Source: Gp13-AA77 sp035949375
GTDB lineage: Bacteria > Acidobacteriota > Terriglobia > UBA7540
Length of the DNA stretch: 64,000 nucleotides
Reading direction: 5' to 3'
Assembly (NCBI GenBank): GCA_035949375.1
Contig: DASZIG010000049.1
Location: forward strand, 1-64,000
Numbering within the stretch: position 1 is the first letter of the stretch; each line of letters begins with the position of its first letter. The notes under the pieces were generated by a model. The model made no database searches and was not told the origin of the DNA. It worked only from the letters and a program-made list of their open reading frames with translations. Shown here in pieces: positions 7,994 to 16,404 of this stretch. The position numbers and the translations under genes are program-made.

Positions 7994-10900
7994 TCAAAAA
8001 ATCAGCTTGAGCGCCAACTGCATGATCCGAGGCTGCCATGCCCCGCTCACTTCGCCGTTGCCCAGATTGTTGAGATTGCCGCTGCATGGTTCGCCTGGCG
8101 GCGTGTCGCCCCCGCAGAACGAGTTAATCGTTTTCCATTGCGGGTGGTTGAAGGTGTTGAAAGTCTCCCAACGAAATTGCAGCGTAGAGTGCTCCCCGCT
8201 GAACCATGGGAGCTCGAAGTTCTTCAGCAGGGCCATGTCCCAGTTATTCCGTCCAGGACCCGTGAGGACGTTTCTACCCATGTAACCGAACATTCCGGGT
8301 TCACCGTTGGAATAAAGCTGTGACAAGTTTGGCTGAGCGATGGCACCCGGGTTAAACCAACCTGGCGTGGGACCGAACTCCGGATCATCGATGGTACTCT
8401 TCTGGATCTGCAGCTTACCAACGGTATTACATCGAATTCCCTCACCGATACCCGAACTCAGGCCGGAGATGCCGCAGTCGAAGTCGACCGGCTCACCCGT
8501 GAAAAAGCTGGTGATGCCACTGAGTTCCCAACCACCGAGAGCGCCGCGCACCGCGCCGTTACTGGCGTTCCGGAAAAATGGCATGTCGTACACATAGTTC
8601 AATTGCAGCACTTGTGTCCGATTCAGGCTGGAGGTCCCGCGCCATCGGCTCAAGTCCGAATCGTCGACGCCTGACCCGCCGGTAACGTCCGAGGCGGTAT
8701 CAATATTGTGCGACCACGTGTACGCCGCCTGGAATGTCACGCCGTGTCCGACCCGGTGCTGGAGATTGGCCTGCAACGCGTTGTATTCAGAAATACCGTT
8801 GTTATCCCGCATTGTGATCGAGCTGTAACCTGTATACGGAACGAAATAGGAAGTGGGAAGAACGTTGTTGATCAGAAGGGATTGCACGTTGCAGTTTCCC
8901 TGCGGTCCGCAAGCCGTAGTACCCGCGAGGGACGGGACGCTGACCGTGGTGGCACCGTCGGGAACCTGGTTGATCTGGAAGGACGTGCCCAGGTGTCTGC
9001 CCAGTGTGCCCGCGTAATTGACTGTAACCAGAGTTCCGGCGGGAAATTCGTGCTGGACGCCAAAGCTAAATTGTTGTACCGCGGGCCACTTTGTGTAAAG
9101 CGGAAGGGCCGTCGCGCTAGCCGGACCCAAAGGACCGGGCCCAATGCTTTGATACCCGTTAACGTTGTAGATGGCGGGTACAAGGTGGTATGGCGGCTGA
9201 CCACCCAGGTTTTCCGAATTCGTTTCGTCACCATTGCCAAACTCATAATAAATGCCGTACCCGCCGCGTATGACCGTCTTTCCCCCGCCCGTCGGATCAT
9301 AGGCAAACCCGAAGCGAGGACCCCAAGTGCCGTAGGAGCCGTGCATGCAGCCCTTCGGGATCGGGCTTGTCCCGCATTCGACCAGCCCATTTCCAAAGAT
9401 TGTGTAATTGTAAACCTGGCCCGTTGCCTGATTGGGCGTTATATTCCCGTTCGCGTCGAGAGGCGCCTGTAGCGCGGGGTTGTAAAGGCCCGGTATGAAA
9501 CTTGCGTCGAGTGTCGGGTTCGTGACGTCGTGCATCGGCACGTAGTAGTAATAGCGCAGGCCAAGATTCAAGGTCAGCCGCTGGCTAACCTTCCAGTCGT
9601 CCTGGACGTAGGGCTCGAGGTCGGTGAATCGCCAATGGCCGCGACCGTATCCTCCAACCGGTACTCCGTTTACCGTGAAAGTCTCCTCCTGATACTGAGC
9701 CATCCTGCCGAGGTAGAGGTCGGCCAGAGCGTTCCCCGTGGTCACCGCATTCGAGCTGTTGAAGTTCATGAATCCCTGCGTTCCCACATTAGGCTGAGGT
9801 TGCTCGTTTTTTTCGTATTTTTCGAGATAAAAGCCGGTCTTGATATTGTGGTTGCCCTGAACGAGAACGACGTTGTCTTTCAGGGTGTAGGTTGGCCCGG
9901 CATTGTTCCAAGGGCGAGGTCCCGCGTCTTCGGCCAGGCAGAACGGGGTGCCGCCGCAAACGGAAATTCCGGGCAGCAGGGGCACGTTCTGGTTGGGTGC
10001 GAAAATCGTCGAGGCCGTCCACGTAGCGGGCTTGTCAATGGAACCGGCCGGTGATGAGGGTCCCGCGGCAGGCGTGATGTAAATGTGGTTGACTGTGTAG
10101 CCCGCGATCACTTCATTCATGAGGCTCGGCTTGAAGATGTGCGTTAGATGGACAACAGCGGTCTTGCCGGGACTGCTGAATTGAGATTCTCCTGTGTCGA
10201 GCGTGGAGGAGGTCCATAGCGCGGGAATGGCCACTTGGTCCCAGGCGTCGTTGGTAAACCGGACGAATGCTGAGGTTTTCTCGTTGAAGTTTTGATCTAC
10301 ACGAATCTGCTCTTCCCGCCAGTTGGTCGGTATGCTGGGGGCTGAAATGTAGTTATCCACACCGTTGTTGGGCAGAGGAATATCAGCATCCAGTAAGGCG
10401 GCCCCATTTGGATTGATTGGAACAGTGTCGGCGCTAAACGGCTGGCCGGTAACCGGGTTCGTTGGAACCGTGCAATTCGAAATCAGGCTGTTGTAGTTTG
10501 ACGACTTCGGATCACACTCGCTGAAATTACCCGTACGCATCAGCAGGGAGGGTACGGGCGAAGTGATGACCTCTCCCTGCCGGTAACGCCGCCATTCCTC
10601 TGACCAGAAGAAGAACGTCTTTGACTTGTCGGTGTTGTAATGCCCGGGAATGTAGAACGGTCCGCCCAGAGTATAGCCAAACTCGTTCCGCTTTAGCGGA
10701 GTCTTGGGGGCGTTGCCGCCCGGCGGTGCGATCTGGCGATTCGCAAACCAATCGTTCGCATCGAATAGGTCGTTGCGCACGTACTCGTAGGCATCGCCGT
10801 GCCACTCCTTCGTCCCGGATTTCGTGACCACCTCGATATTCGCACCTGGGTGACGGCCCATCTCGGCGCCGTAATTCGACGTGCTAATCCGGAACTCCGC

Positions 10901-11554
10901 GATGCTGTCCAGGCTGGGAGTCGTGTTGAACGCCAGCCCCCCGGAGCCTTCGTCAGCGTTGTTCCCACCGTCGATCTCCCAGTTGCTATACTCCATGCGA
11001 TTGCCGTTAAACGAGATGTTGGCGTAACCCATAACGCTGACCTGCGAGGTATCGAGAGAGTTGTCGGGCATAGCACCGGGCACGAGCAGGGACAGTGCCA
11101 CGAAATTGCGCCCGTTAAGATTCAAGCTCACGATCTGTTTCCCCGAAATCAAGTCGGAGACGGCCGCAGTCTCTGTTTGAACGTGCGGCACGTTTCCTGT
11201 CACGGTAACTTGGTTGGTCACCTTGCCCACGGAAAGCTGCATGTCGACCCGCTGCGCGGCTCCCACGCTCAAAGTGATGCCGTTGCGTACGAGTTTCTCG
11301 AAGCCCGGCGCTTCTGCGGTTACGACGTAGTCGCCGATTGGGACGCTGGACGCGGAAAACGCCCCGTTCCCGTTGCTCGTGAGATTGCGAACGAACCCCT
11401 TGTCCGGATTGGATATGGTGACCCGGGCCGACGGGACCGCCGCGCCGCTCGAATCTGTCACTGTGCCTACAATGGTCGCCGTGTCCTGCGCCAAGACTAT
11501 TCCGCTACCAAGACTCAAGCTCAGTAGGGCCGACAGTAAAAGTTTTCCCGTCAT
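7994..11554 (-). CDS. TonB-dependent receptor, Oar-like, with carboxypeptidase-regulatory domain (locus 1)
   Basis: An outer-membrane transporter of 1186 residues. The start chosen is the ATG at 11554, preceded by GGGGAGG and followed by a signal peptide (MTGKLLLSALLSLS... to VLAQ). The in-frame start 66 bases earlier lies inside the operator region and has no comparable ribosome site. Residues about 25-110 form a CarboxypepD_reg/CnaB-like beta domain (IVGTVTDSSGAAVPSARV). A plug-like region follows (LNGRNF, NRMEYSNWEIDGGNN), and the remainder is a beta-barrel ending in LALKLIF with a terminal Phe. It heads the nucleoside-hydrolase/ribokinase locus and is probably repressed by the divergent LacI regulator. 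The substrate is inferred to be a nucleoside-containing or glycan compound. Confidence 0.9.
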   Translation of the reverse strand: MTGKLLLSALLSLSLGSGIVLAQDTATIVGTVTDSSGAAVPSARVTISNPDKGFVRNLTSNGNGAFSASSVPIGDYVVTAEAPGFEKLVRNGITLSVGAAQRVDMQLSVGKVTNQVTVTGNVPHVQTETAAVSDLISGKQIVSLNLNGRNFVALSLLVPGAMPDNSLDTSQVSVMGYANISFNGNRMEYSNWEIDGGNNADEGSGGLAFNTTPSLDSIAEFRISTSNYGAEMGRHPGANIEVVTKSGTKEWHGDAYEYVRNDLFDANDWFANRQIAPPGGNAPKTPLKRNEFGYTLGGPFYIPGHYNTDKSKTFFFWSEEWRRYRQGEVITSPVPSLLMRTGNFSECDPKSSNYNSLISNCTVPTNPVTGQPFSADTVPINPNGAALLDADIPLPNNGVDNYISAPSIPTNWREEQIRVDQNFNEKTSAFVRFTNDAWDQVAIPALWTSSTLDTGESQFSSPGKTAVVHLTHIFKPSLMNEVIAGYTVNHIYITPAAGPSSPAGSIDKPATWTASTIFAPNQNVPLLPGISVCGGTPFCLAEDAGPRPWNNAGPTYTLKDNVVLVQGNHNIKTGFYLEKYEKNEQPQPNVGTQGFMNFNSSNAVTTGNALADLYLGRMAQYQEETFTVNGVPVGGYGRGHWRFTDLEPYVQDDWKVSQRLTLNLGLRYYYYVPMHDVTNPTLDASFIPGLYNPALQAPLDANGNITPNQATGQVYNYTIFGNGLVECGTSPIPKGCMHGSYGTWGPRFGFAYDPTGGGKTVIRGGYGIYYEFGNGDETNSENLGGQPPYHLVPAIYNVNGYQSIGPGPLGPASATALPLYTKWPAVQQFSFGVQHEFPAGTLVTVNYAGTLGRHLGTSFQINQVPDGATTVSVPSLAGTTACGPQGNCNVQSLLINNVLPTSYFVPYTGYSSITMRDNNGISEYNALQANLQHRVGHGVTFQAAYTWSHNIDTASDVTGGSGVDDSDLSRWRGTSSLNRTQVLQLNYVYDMPFFRNASNGAVRGALGGWELSGITSFFTGEPVDFDCGISGLSSGIGEGIRCNTVGKLQIQKSTIDDPEFGPTPGWFNPGAIAQPNLSQLYSNGEPGMFGYMGRNVLTGPGRNNWDMALLKNFELPWFSGEHSTLQFRWETFNTFNHPQWKTINSFCGGDTPPGEPCSGNLNNLGNGEVSGAWQPRIMQLALKLIF

Positions 11555-11591
11555 CGACAACCTCCCCGCTGCCGTTGGCTCTTCATCGGGA

Positions 11592-11639
11592 TGAATCGAT
11601 TCAATTAATACGTCCAACATCGTTAGATGAACCGATTCA
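11592..11639. promoter_or_regulatory. Pair of LacI-type operators
   Basis: A perfect palindrome TGAATCGATTCA lies at 11592-11603, and TGAACCGATTCA, one base different, at 11628-11639. The copies are 36 bp apart and sit in the 250-bp gap between the receptor start (11554, minus strand) and the lacI-family gene (11805, plus strand). On the minus strand a TATTAA hexamer lies between them, a position where bound repressor could block the receptor promoter. Size, symmetry and the central CG match typical LacI-family operators. Confidence 0.75.
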
Positions 11640-11674
11640 ATCGAGCCGTATTGTTTACACCCACAGGGAAAGTA

Positions 11675-11706
11675 TTGTCAAGATGTTTTTCTTGTGGTCT
11701 TATATT
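11675..11706 (+). promoter_or_regulatory. Possible promoter of the lacI-family gene
   Basis: TTGTCA at 11675-11680 is followed after 17 bases by TCTTAT (11698-11703), with an overlapping TATATT at 11701-11706. It points toward the regulator gene and lies about 100 bases upstream of its ATG. The match is moderate. Confidence 0.35.
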
Positions 11707-11804
11707 GGGTCTGCACGGGGCGCAGGTTTCGTCGAAACTGAATATTCGGAAGTCACGCGGCTGCACCCGGTTCGGGACTTCCTTCTGCTAGGCTGGTAGC
11801 GTAA

Positions 11805-12887
11805 ATGACGACGATTAAAGAGGTTGCAAAGCGAGCTGGCGTCTCGGTGGGAACGGCTTCAAACGTCCTTAGCGGCACGGTTCCCGTAAGCCCTGCACGG
11901 CGTGAATCGGTCCTGGCTGCGATTCGAGACCTCGGCTATCACCCCAGTGACGTCGCCCGCAGCCTCAAGTTGCGCCGCACGAACATGCTCGGGCTCGTCG
12001 TCTCCGACATCACGAATCCATTCTTTGCACAACTCGTACGTGGGGCAGAGGAGGCAGCGCTCGCTCAAGGGTATCTGCTGTTGACGTTCAACACGGATGA
12101 TCGTGTCGAGCGCGAAAAGCATGTCTTGGGCGTCCTCAGGGGCAGACGCGTGGACGGAGTCTTGCTTGTAGTCGCTCCGATTCGCGGGGAGTCCTCGCAC
12201 ATCGCGGAAACCATCGCAAGAGGTACACCCGTGGTCTGCCTTGACCGCGTTCCACGTGGTGTCAGCGTTGATTCCGTGACGGTCGACAATGCCAGGGCGG
12301 CCCGGGAATGCGTGGAACACTTGCTGGAGATGAGACACCGGCGGATCGGTATTCTCACGGGCTCAATGCTGCTGGCGACCGCGCAAGAACGCATGCGAGG
12401 TTACCGCCGGGCCTTGCAGGCTCACGGTCTAAGCGTTGATCCGGCGTTGGTCAAAGAGGGTAACTTTCGGATGGAGAGCGGGTACGAGTTGGCCTCGGAG
12501 CTTTTCAGTAGCCCGAACCGCCCCACAGCGCTCTTCGTTTCAAATGGATTGATGGCCATCGGCGCCTTGCGGGCGGTTGCCGACCTTGGTCTCCGATGCC
12601 CTGAGGATGTTGCTCTCGCAACCTTCGACGATCTACCGTTAAGCGAAGTCCTTTCACCTCCGCTCACCTCGGTCGCACAGCCAGCCTACCAAATGGGCTA
12701 TGAAGGCGCGCGGATTCTCTTCGACAGAATCAAGTCGAAGAGAATGGATGGCCCGGTCAGAGTCAGGCTTCAGGCCCAATTGAAAATTCGACAGTCATCT
12801 GCCTTTGCTCGGTCGGAGGTCACAGAGCGTCAACGACCCGAAGGACAGGCATCGTCTGTCCCCATGCCGAGCATCGAGCCGGACTGA
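11805..12887 (+). CDS. LacI-family transcriptional regulator
   Basis: A 360-residue regulator. Residues 1-50 are the LacI helix-turn-helix and hinge (MTTIKEVAKRAGVSVGTASNVLSG, then YHPSDVARSLKLRRTNMLGLVV). The rest is a periplasmic-binding-protein-like sensor domain (DITNPFFAQLVRGAEEAA, VVCLDRVPRG, DVALATFDDL). Length is normal with a short unconserved tail of about 25 residues. It is divergent from the receptor operon and faces two palindromic operators, so it most likely controls that operon and perhaps itself. The effector is probably a sugar or nucleoside from the pathway; this is inference. Confidence 0.92.
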   Translation: MTTIKEVAKRAGVSVGTASNVLSGTVPVSPARRESVLAAIRDLGYHPSDVARSLKLRRTNMLGLVVSDITNPFFAQLVRGAEEAALAQGYLLLTFNTDDRVEREKHVLGVLRGRRVDGVLLVVAPIRGESSHIAETIARGTPVVCLDRVPRGVSVDSVTVDNARAARECVEHLLEMRHRRIGILTGSMLLATAQERMRGYRRALQAHGLSVDPALVKEGNFRMESGYELASELFSSPNRPTALFVSNGLMAIGALRAVADLGLRCPEDVALATFDDLPLSEVLSPPLTSVAQPAYQMGYEGARILFDRIKSKRMDGPVRVRLQAQLKIRQSSAFARSEVTERQRPEGQASSVPMPSIEPD

Positions 12888-12913
12888 CTCTCGCTGTGAC
12901 GCTCGGGATCAGA

Positions 12914-12930
12914 GGGCTCGAGGCTAGCCC
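12914..12930. terminator. Weak stem-loop between convergent genes
   Basis: GGGCT at 12914-12918 pairs with AGCCC at 12926-12930 around a 7-base loop. It lies between the stops of the lacI-family gene and the last HupE-like gene. There is no T tract on either strand, so termination here is only a possibility. Confidence 0.25.
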
Positions 12931-12936
12931 AAACCC

Positions 12937-13536
12937 TCACTTAAGTGCCAGCACCAGAATCCCGACCGCCGCGATCCAGCTACCCAACACTCTGAATCCG
13001 ATTTGCAGCCATGGCGGTCGTAGCGCTCGCACGGAGCCGATGCCATAGGCGACCACGAATAAGCCGGCAAGCGCCAAGCCGGGGATGAAGCGGTAGGCTG
13101 AGACCTGGCTGCCTAGCTCAGAGCCGTTGGCTACTCCGATCGTTATGCCGAGAACGGTACTCAGCGCAACCGCAACAATGGGCGGCAGGGAACGCCGGGC
13201 GGCCACCAGCAAGCCCAGCACGGCCATGGAGCCGAGGTTGATCCAGCCGACCACGGTGGGCGCAGGCGCGAAACTCCCAAGCGCTGCGCCGGCCGTCAGG
13301 CCTGGCGGAAAGGCGGCCAGCATCAGGATGGCTGACTTACGGACCTGCTGGCCAGCAAGCAAGCCGAGCGCAATCATTGGCAGTAAGCACTCGATGGCCG
13401 TAAGCGGGTGAAGCACTCCGGCATAAAAGTCTCCGACCCCCGGCATGGGATGGGCCGATACGGCGGTTGGCCAGAGGAGAAGTCGAAAGACCGCAAGACC
13501 CGCGGAAACCAGAATTCGCGTCGCCCGCGTCTTCAT
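12937..13536 (-). CDS. HupE/UreJ-like membrane protein with degenerate metal motifs
   Basis: A 199-residue membrane protein with an N-terminal signal or first helix and about six further hydrophobic segments. The ATG at 13536 overlaps the stop of the preceding HupE gene by four bases (ATGA), which fixes the start and implies translational coupling. The family is Ni/Co secondary permeases. The TM1 motif HPxxGxDHxxAM reads HPLTAIECLLPM here, with Asp and His replaced by Glu and Cys. The second motif FHGxAHGxE is reduced to GVANGSELG. The protein may therefore have lost or changed its metal, or act as a partner of the intact copy upstream. Confidence 0.8.
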   Translation of the reverse strand: MKTRATRILVSAGLAVFRLLLWPTAVSAHPMPGVGDFYAGVLHPLTAIECLLPMIALGLLAGQQVRKSAILMLAAFPPGLTAGAALGSFAPAPTVVGWINLGSMAVLGLLVAARRSLPPIVAVALSTVLGITIGVANGSELGSQVSAYRFIPGLALAGLFVVAYGIGSVRALRPPWLQIGFRVLGSWIAAVGILVLALK

Positions 13537-14156
13537 CGAATGAGCCCCAGAAGAAGATAAACGCCCACGGCGCTGATGCCCGCTCCCATGCCGCGAAGCG
13601 CCTTCACGCCGATCGGCCAGCGTTCGATCAAGCCCAGGGCGATGCCGGTAACGTGCAGGAGGCCGGTTGCCAGCACGAATCCAACGCCATAGGCCAGCGG
13701 GTAAGCCGCCTTGGGAAGCTCCACCCCATGCGCATAGCCATGAAAGATGGCGAACGATCCGACGATGACCGCTGCCACAGCGATGGGCGGACGCGCCGAC
13801 AAGACAATCATCAGACCGAGAATTGCGGCGGATGCCGCTACTCCGATCTCGACCCCCGGCAACGGCACTCCTCGCACTCCCAATGCCCCGCCGAAAGACA
13901 TCACCAGCGGGAAGGTAACCGGCAGCAGCCAGATGGCGGGCTTGCGGAGCTGCGTTCCCCAGATTCCCACCGCCACCATGGCAAGGATATGATCGATCCC
14001 GGTCAACGGGTGCGTGAACCCGCTCACGAAGCCCACGCCCAGTCCAGAATTCGGATGGGCGAACGCGGGCGAGGCCACCAGCGCCAAGGCGGAAACCACC
14101 CAGGCGCAGCGCGCCGCAAAGGGTCGTGCTCGCCTTTTCAAAGCAGAAAGAGTCAT
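13533..14156 (-). CDS. HupE/UreJ-family Ni/Co permease
   Basis: A 207-residue permease starting at the ATG at 14156, with a GGAGG ribosome site upstream and an export-type N-terminus ending in SPAFA. Both metal-binding signatures of HupE/UreJ are present: THPLTGIDHILAMVAVG near residues 45-61 and IFHGYAHGVE near 120. About six membrane helices follow the signal. Known family members take up nickel or cobalt across the inner membrane. It lies 25 bp after a larger HupE-like gene and overlaps the next one. No urease or hydrogenase gene is in the window, so the metal, if any, serves something else. Confidence 0.85.
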   Translation of the reverse strand: MTLSALKRRARPFAARCAWVVSALALVASPAFAHPNSGLGVGFVSGFTHPLTGIDHILAMVAVGIWGTQLRKPAIWLLPVTFPLVMSFGGALGVRGVPLPGVEIGVAASAAILGLMIVLSARPPIAVAAVIVGSFAIFHGYAHGVELPKAAYPLAYGVGFVLATGLLHVTGIALGLIERWPIGVKALRGMGAGISAVGVYLLLGLIR

Positions 14157-14181
14157 GAAAAACCACCTCCGCGATCCGATC

Positions 14182-15309
14182 CTAAATCGAAAAAGCCTGG
14201 ACGCACCTCTGGAGAAACCAGAACGAAGCGAGTGAGCCGATGGCGTAGGGCGGAACTTGGTACGTCCATCGTAGCCACTTGATTTCCAGGGTTCGCAAAG
14301 AGTAGATGAAGGCGAGAACGACGCCGACAAACGCAATCTGCCCCGCTTCAACGCCCACGTTGAACGAAAATAGGGCCAGCGGTATGTCCCCGGATGGTAT
14401 TCCGATTCGCGACAGCGTCCCGGCGAATCCGAATCCATGCAGGAGTCCGAAGGCGAAGGCCACAATCCACGGTTTGCGGTAGGTCAGGCCTTGAACCCCA
14501 CGCCGGTGTTGAGCGAGCTCCGCGGCCAGGAACACGATGCTCAGCGCGATCACGGCTTCGATTGGAGTGGGCGACAGGTGGACAACTCCAAAGGTGGCCA
14601 GAGCCAGCGTCGCGGTGTGAGCGATGGTAAAGGCGGTGATCGTCTTGAACAGCATGCGCGCGCCGGGCACGATCAGAAGCAGTGCGAGCACGAAAAGCAA
14701 GTGGTCGATGCCGTAAAGAATGTGGCCGATTCCCAGGCGTACGTAGCCTAGCGCATCCACACGCCTCCGGCCGTCCTTGCGCACGACGAACGAAGGCGCG
14801 AGTGGCCTCAGGATCTGCGTGACGCTTGTGCCGTCGGTAAACGTGATCCGCACCAGCACGTCGAGGATCGTAACCGAGAGATTGTCAATTTCGATCGTTC
14901 CGCCCGCAAGACCCTGGGCGCCGCACTGAATGACGCCGCGCTCGACTACCGATGCTGGAGCCTCTTGGGACGCGAGTTGTTTCGGGACAACGCAGTTTGG
15001 CGGGAAGATTGGGTAGATCGCAGGCGGCGGACCCTCGGCGGCCGGAACCCTCCAGAGCATCTCGAAAGACCCCGGCGCGGTCTCGTTCAGTTCGAGGTAG
15101 GCGGGCAGGCTGGTGTGCGCTCGCAGTGTCGACGAGGCTCCGGACAGCAGGAGCGCCAGACCAAGGCCCAGGTAGATCCCAGCTTTCCCGCCGGGCGCAT
15201 TTGCATTCCCAGAACCCCACGTCGGCTGATTTCCCGCTCGCCTTTTGGTGTTCGCCAACGTGACGAGCGATACACGCGGCAGCTTGGACAGATGGAACAT
15301 GTGCCTCAC
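14182..15309 (-). CDS. HupE/UreJ_2-type membrane protein with extracytoplasmic N-terminal domain
   Basis: A 375-residue protein. Residues 1-65 include an export signal. Residues about 65-185 form an extracytoplasmic beta-rich domain (AHTSLPAYLELNETAPGSFEM...). The C-terminal 190 residues are a multi-helix membrane domain with GIGHILYGIDHLLFVLALL, TIAHTATLALA and LLHGFGFAG, which are hallmarks of the HupE_UreJ_2 family. The best start is the GTG at 15309, behind GGGG at a 6-base spacing; the ATG at 15300 is an alternative. It follows the isomerase by 9 bp and precedes a classic HupE by 25 bp. It is the largest of three consecutive HupE-related genes and may bind or pass on a metal ligand. Substrate is unknown. 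Confidence 0.82.
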   Translation of the reverse strand: MRHMFHLSKLPRVSLVTLANTKRRAGNQPTWGSGNANAPGGKAGIYLGLGLALLLSGASSTLRAHTSLPAYLELNETAPGSFEMLWRVPAAEGPPPAIYPIFPPNCVVPKQLASQEAPASVVERGVIQCGAQGLAGGTIEIDNLSVTILDVLVRITFTDGTSVTQILRPLAPSFVVRKDGRRRVDALGYVRLGIGHILYGIDHLLFVLALLLIVPGARMLFKTITAFTIAHTATLALATFGVVHLSPTPIEAVIALSIVFLAAELAQHRRGVQGLTYRKPWIVAFAFGLLHGFGFAGTLSRIGIPSGDIPLALFSFNVGVEAGQIAFVGVVLAFIYSLRTLEIKWLRWTYQVPPYAIGSLASFWFLQRCVQAFSI

Positions 15310-15318
15310 TCAGGACCC

Positions 15319-16386
15319 CTAATCGACGTCCGCCGCCGACCCCGCGGTTGGGGCCGCGCTCGGAGCCGGCACCGCCTGTGACTTCGCCGCGGCCAGAGCA
15401 CCTTGGTCGATCTCGACCTGGTACCGCTTGCGTAACCTGTCGTAATAGCCATCGCTGGCAGCCTGGAGGCGCTGATTTTTGTAATCAATCGCCACCTGAC
15501 TCCGAATCTCACTGAGCGCGGGCAGCCGCGGCGCAACGTGCTCCAGGACGCAGACCAGATGCCAGCCATAGGTCGATCGGACGGGCCCCGCCCATTTTCC
15601 CGACTCCAGCTCCAGCACCTTAACCGCGAACTCGTCTCCGAACAGGTTCTTGATCTGGTCGCGCGTCTGCGGTGGATACTCGCTCCGCAGCATGAAGTTG
15701 TCTCCCAACCTGGCTCCCAGAATCGCAGCGTCCGCGCGGCTGATCTGGCTTGATTCCAAGCGCGCCAGCACGTCGCGAGCGTCCTGGAAAGCCGCCGCGC
15801 CCCGCCGCGACGAGCTGAAGTAGATGTGCGTGAACCCGGCCTCGGCCGGCAGGCTGTACTTCTGGCGATTGCTCTCGAAAAACTGCTGAAGGTCGGCCTC
15901 CGAAGGGTCGTTGGTCGAGGCGATCTCCTGTGAGAGGAACTCCATCTTCTCTACCAGGCGCCGGCGAATGATGGTGTCATCCTTGTCGAGACCTGAGTCC
16001 AGGGCTTCGCGGTAATAAATCTCTTCGCGAACGTAGTCTGCGATCAGATTGTCCATCTGCTTCGCATCGGGGGGACGTCCCCATTGCCGTGTCCAGATCT
16101 CTCTCAATCGCTGGATTTCCGGCGCCGAGACCTGGATTCGACTCCGGTTGTTCCCCGCCGCTGAACGGCCGAAGAGGCTACTCAATATAAGGAGCAACGC
16201 CCCGGCGAGCAGGAAGTGAGCCAGGGGCTCGCGCATCACACTCCTGAGTGACGGCGTCTTGAGCCACGGGATGGCAGCCCGGCGCCAACTCGTGAGGTGG
16301 CACTCCCGCGGCTCGCCTTCATCCACGATGCTTAGCGACGTCGCAACTGTTTCGACCTCAATCTCCGTTTGCGTGGAAAGAGGCAT
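15319..16386 (-). CDS. Membrane-anchored peptidyl-prolyl cis-trans isomerase (PpiC/SurA type)
   Basis: A 355-residue envelope foldase. It has one membrane helix near residues 54-70 (AHFLLAGALLLILSSLF), then a chaperone-like helical region with VREEIYYREAL, and a parvulin domain near residues 180-290 (FTHIYFSS, GLGD-like LGARLGDNFML, GPVRSTYGWHLVCVLE). The tail is Ala/Pro-rich. The start at 16386 has AAGGGAG nine bases upstream. It lies between the DUF3604 pair and the HupE genes with gaps of 18 and 9 bp. That suggests it helps fold or export the neighbouring envelope proteins. Catalysis by the parvulin domain is likely but was not checked residue by residue. Confidence 0.85.
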   Translation of the reverse strand: MPLSTQTEIEVETVATSLSIVDEGEPRECHLTSWRRAAIPWLKTPSLRSVMREPLAHFLLAGALLLILSSLFGRSAAGNNRSRIQVSAPEIQRLREIWTRQWGRPPDAKQMDNLIADYVREEIYYREALDSGLDKDDTIIRRRLVEKMEFLSQEIASTNDPSEADLQQFFESNRQKYSLPAEAGFTHIYFSSSRRGAAAFQDARDVLARLESSQISRADAAILGARLGDNFMLRSEYPPQTRDQIKNLFGDEFAVKVLELESGKWAGPVRSTYGWHLVCVLEHVAPRLPALSEIRSQVAIDYKNQRLQAASDGYYDRLRKRYQVEIDQGALAAAKSQAVPAPSAAPTAGSAADVD

Positions 16387-16404
16387 TATTTGAACTCCCT
16401 TTCG

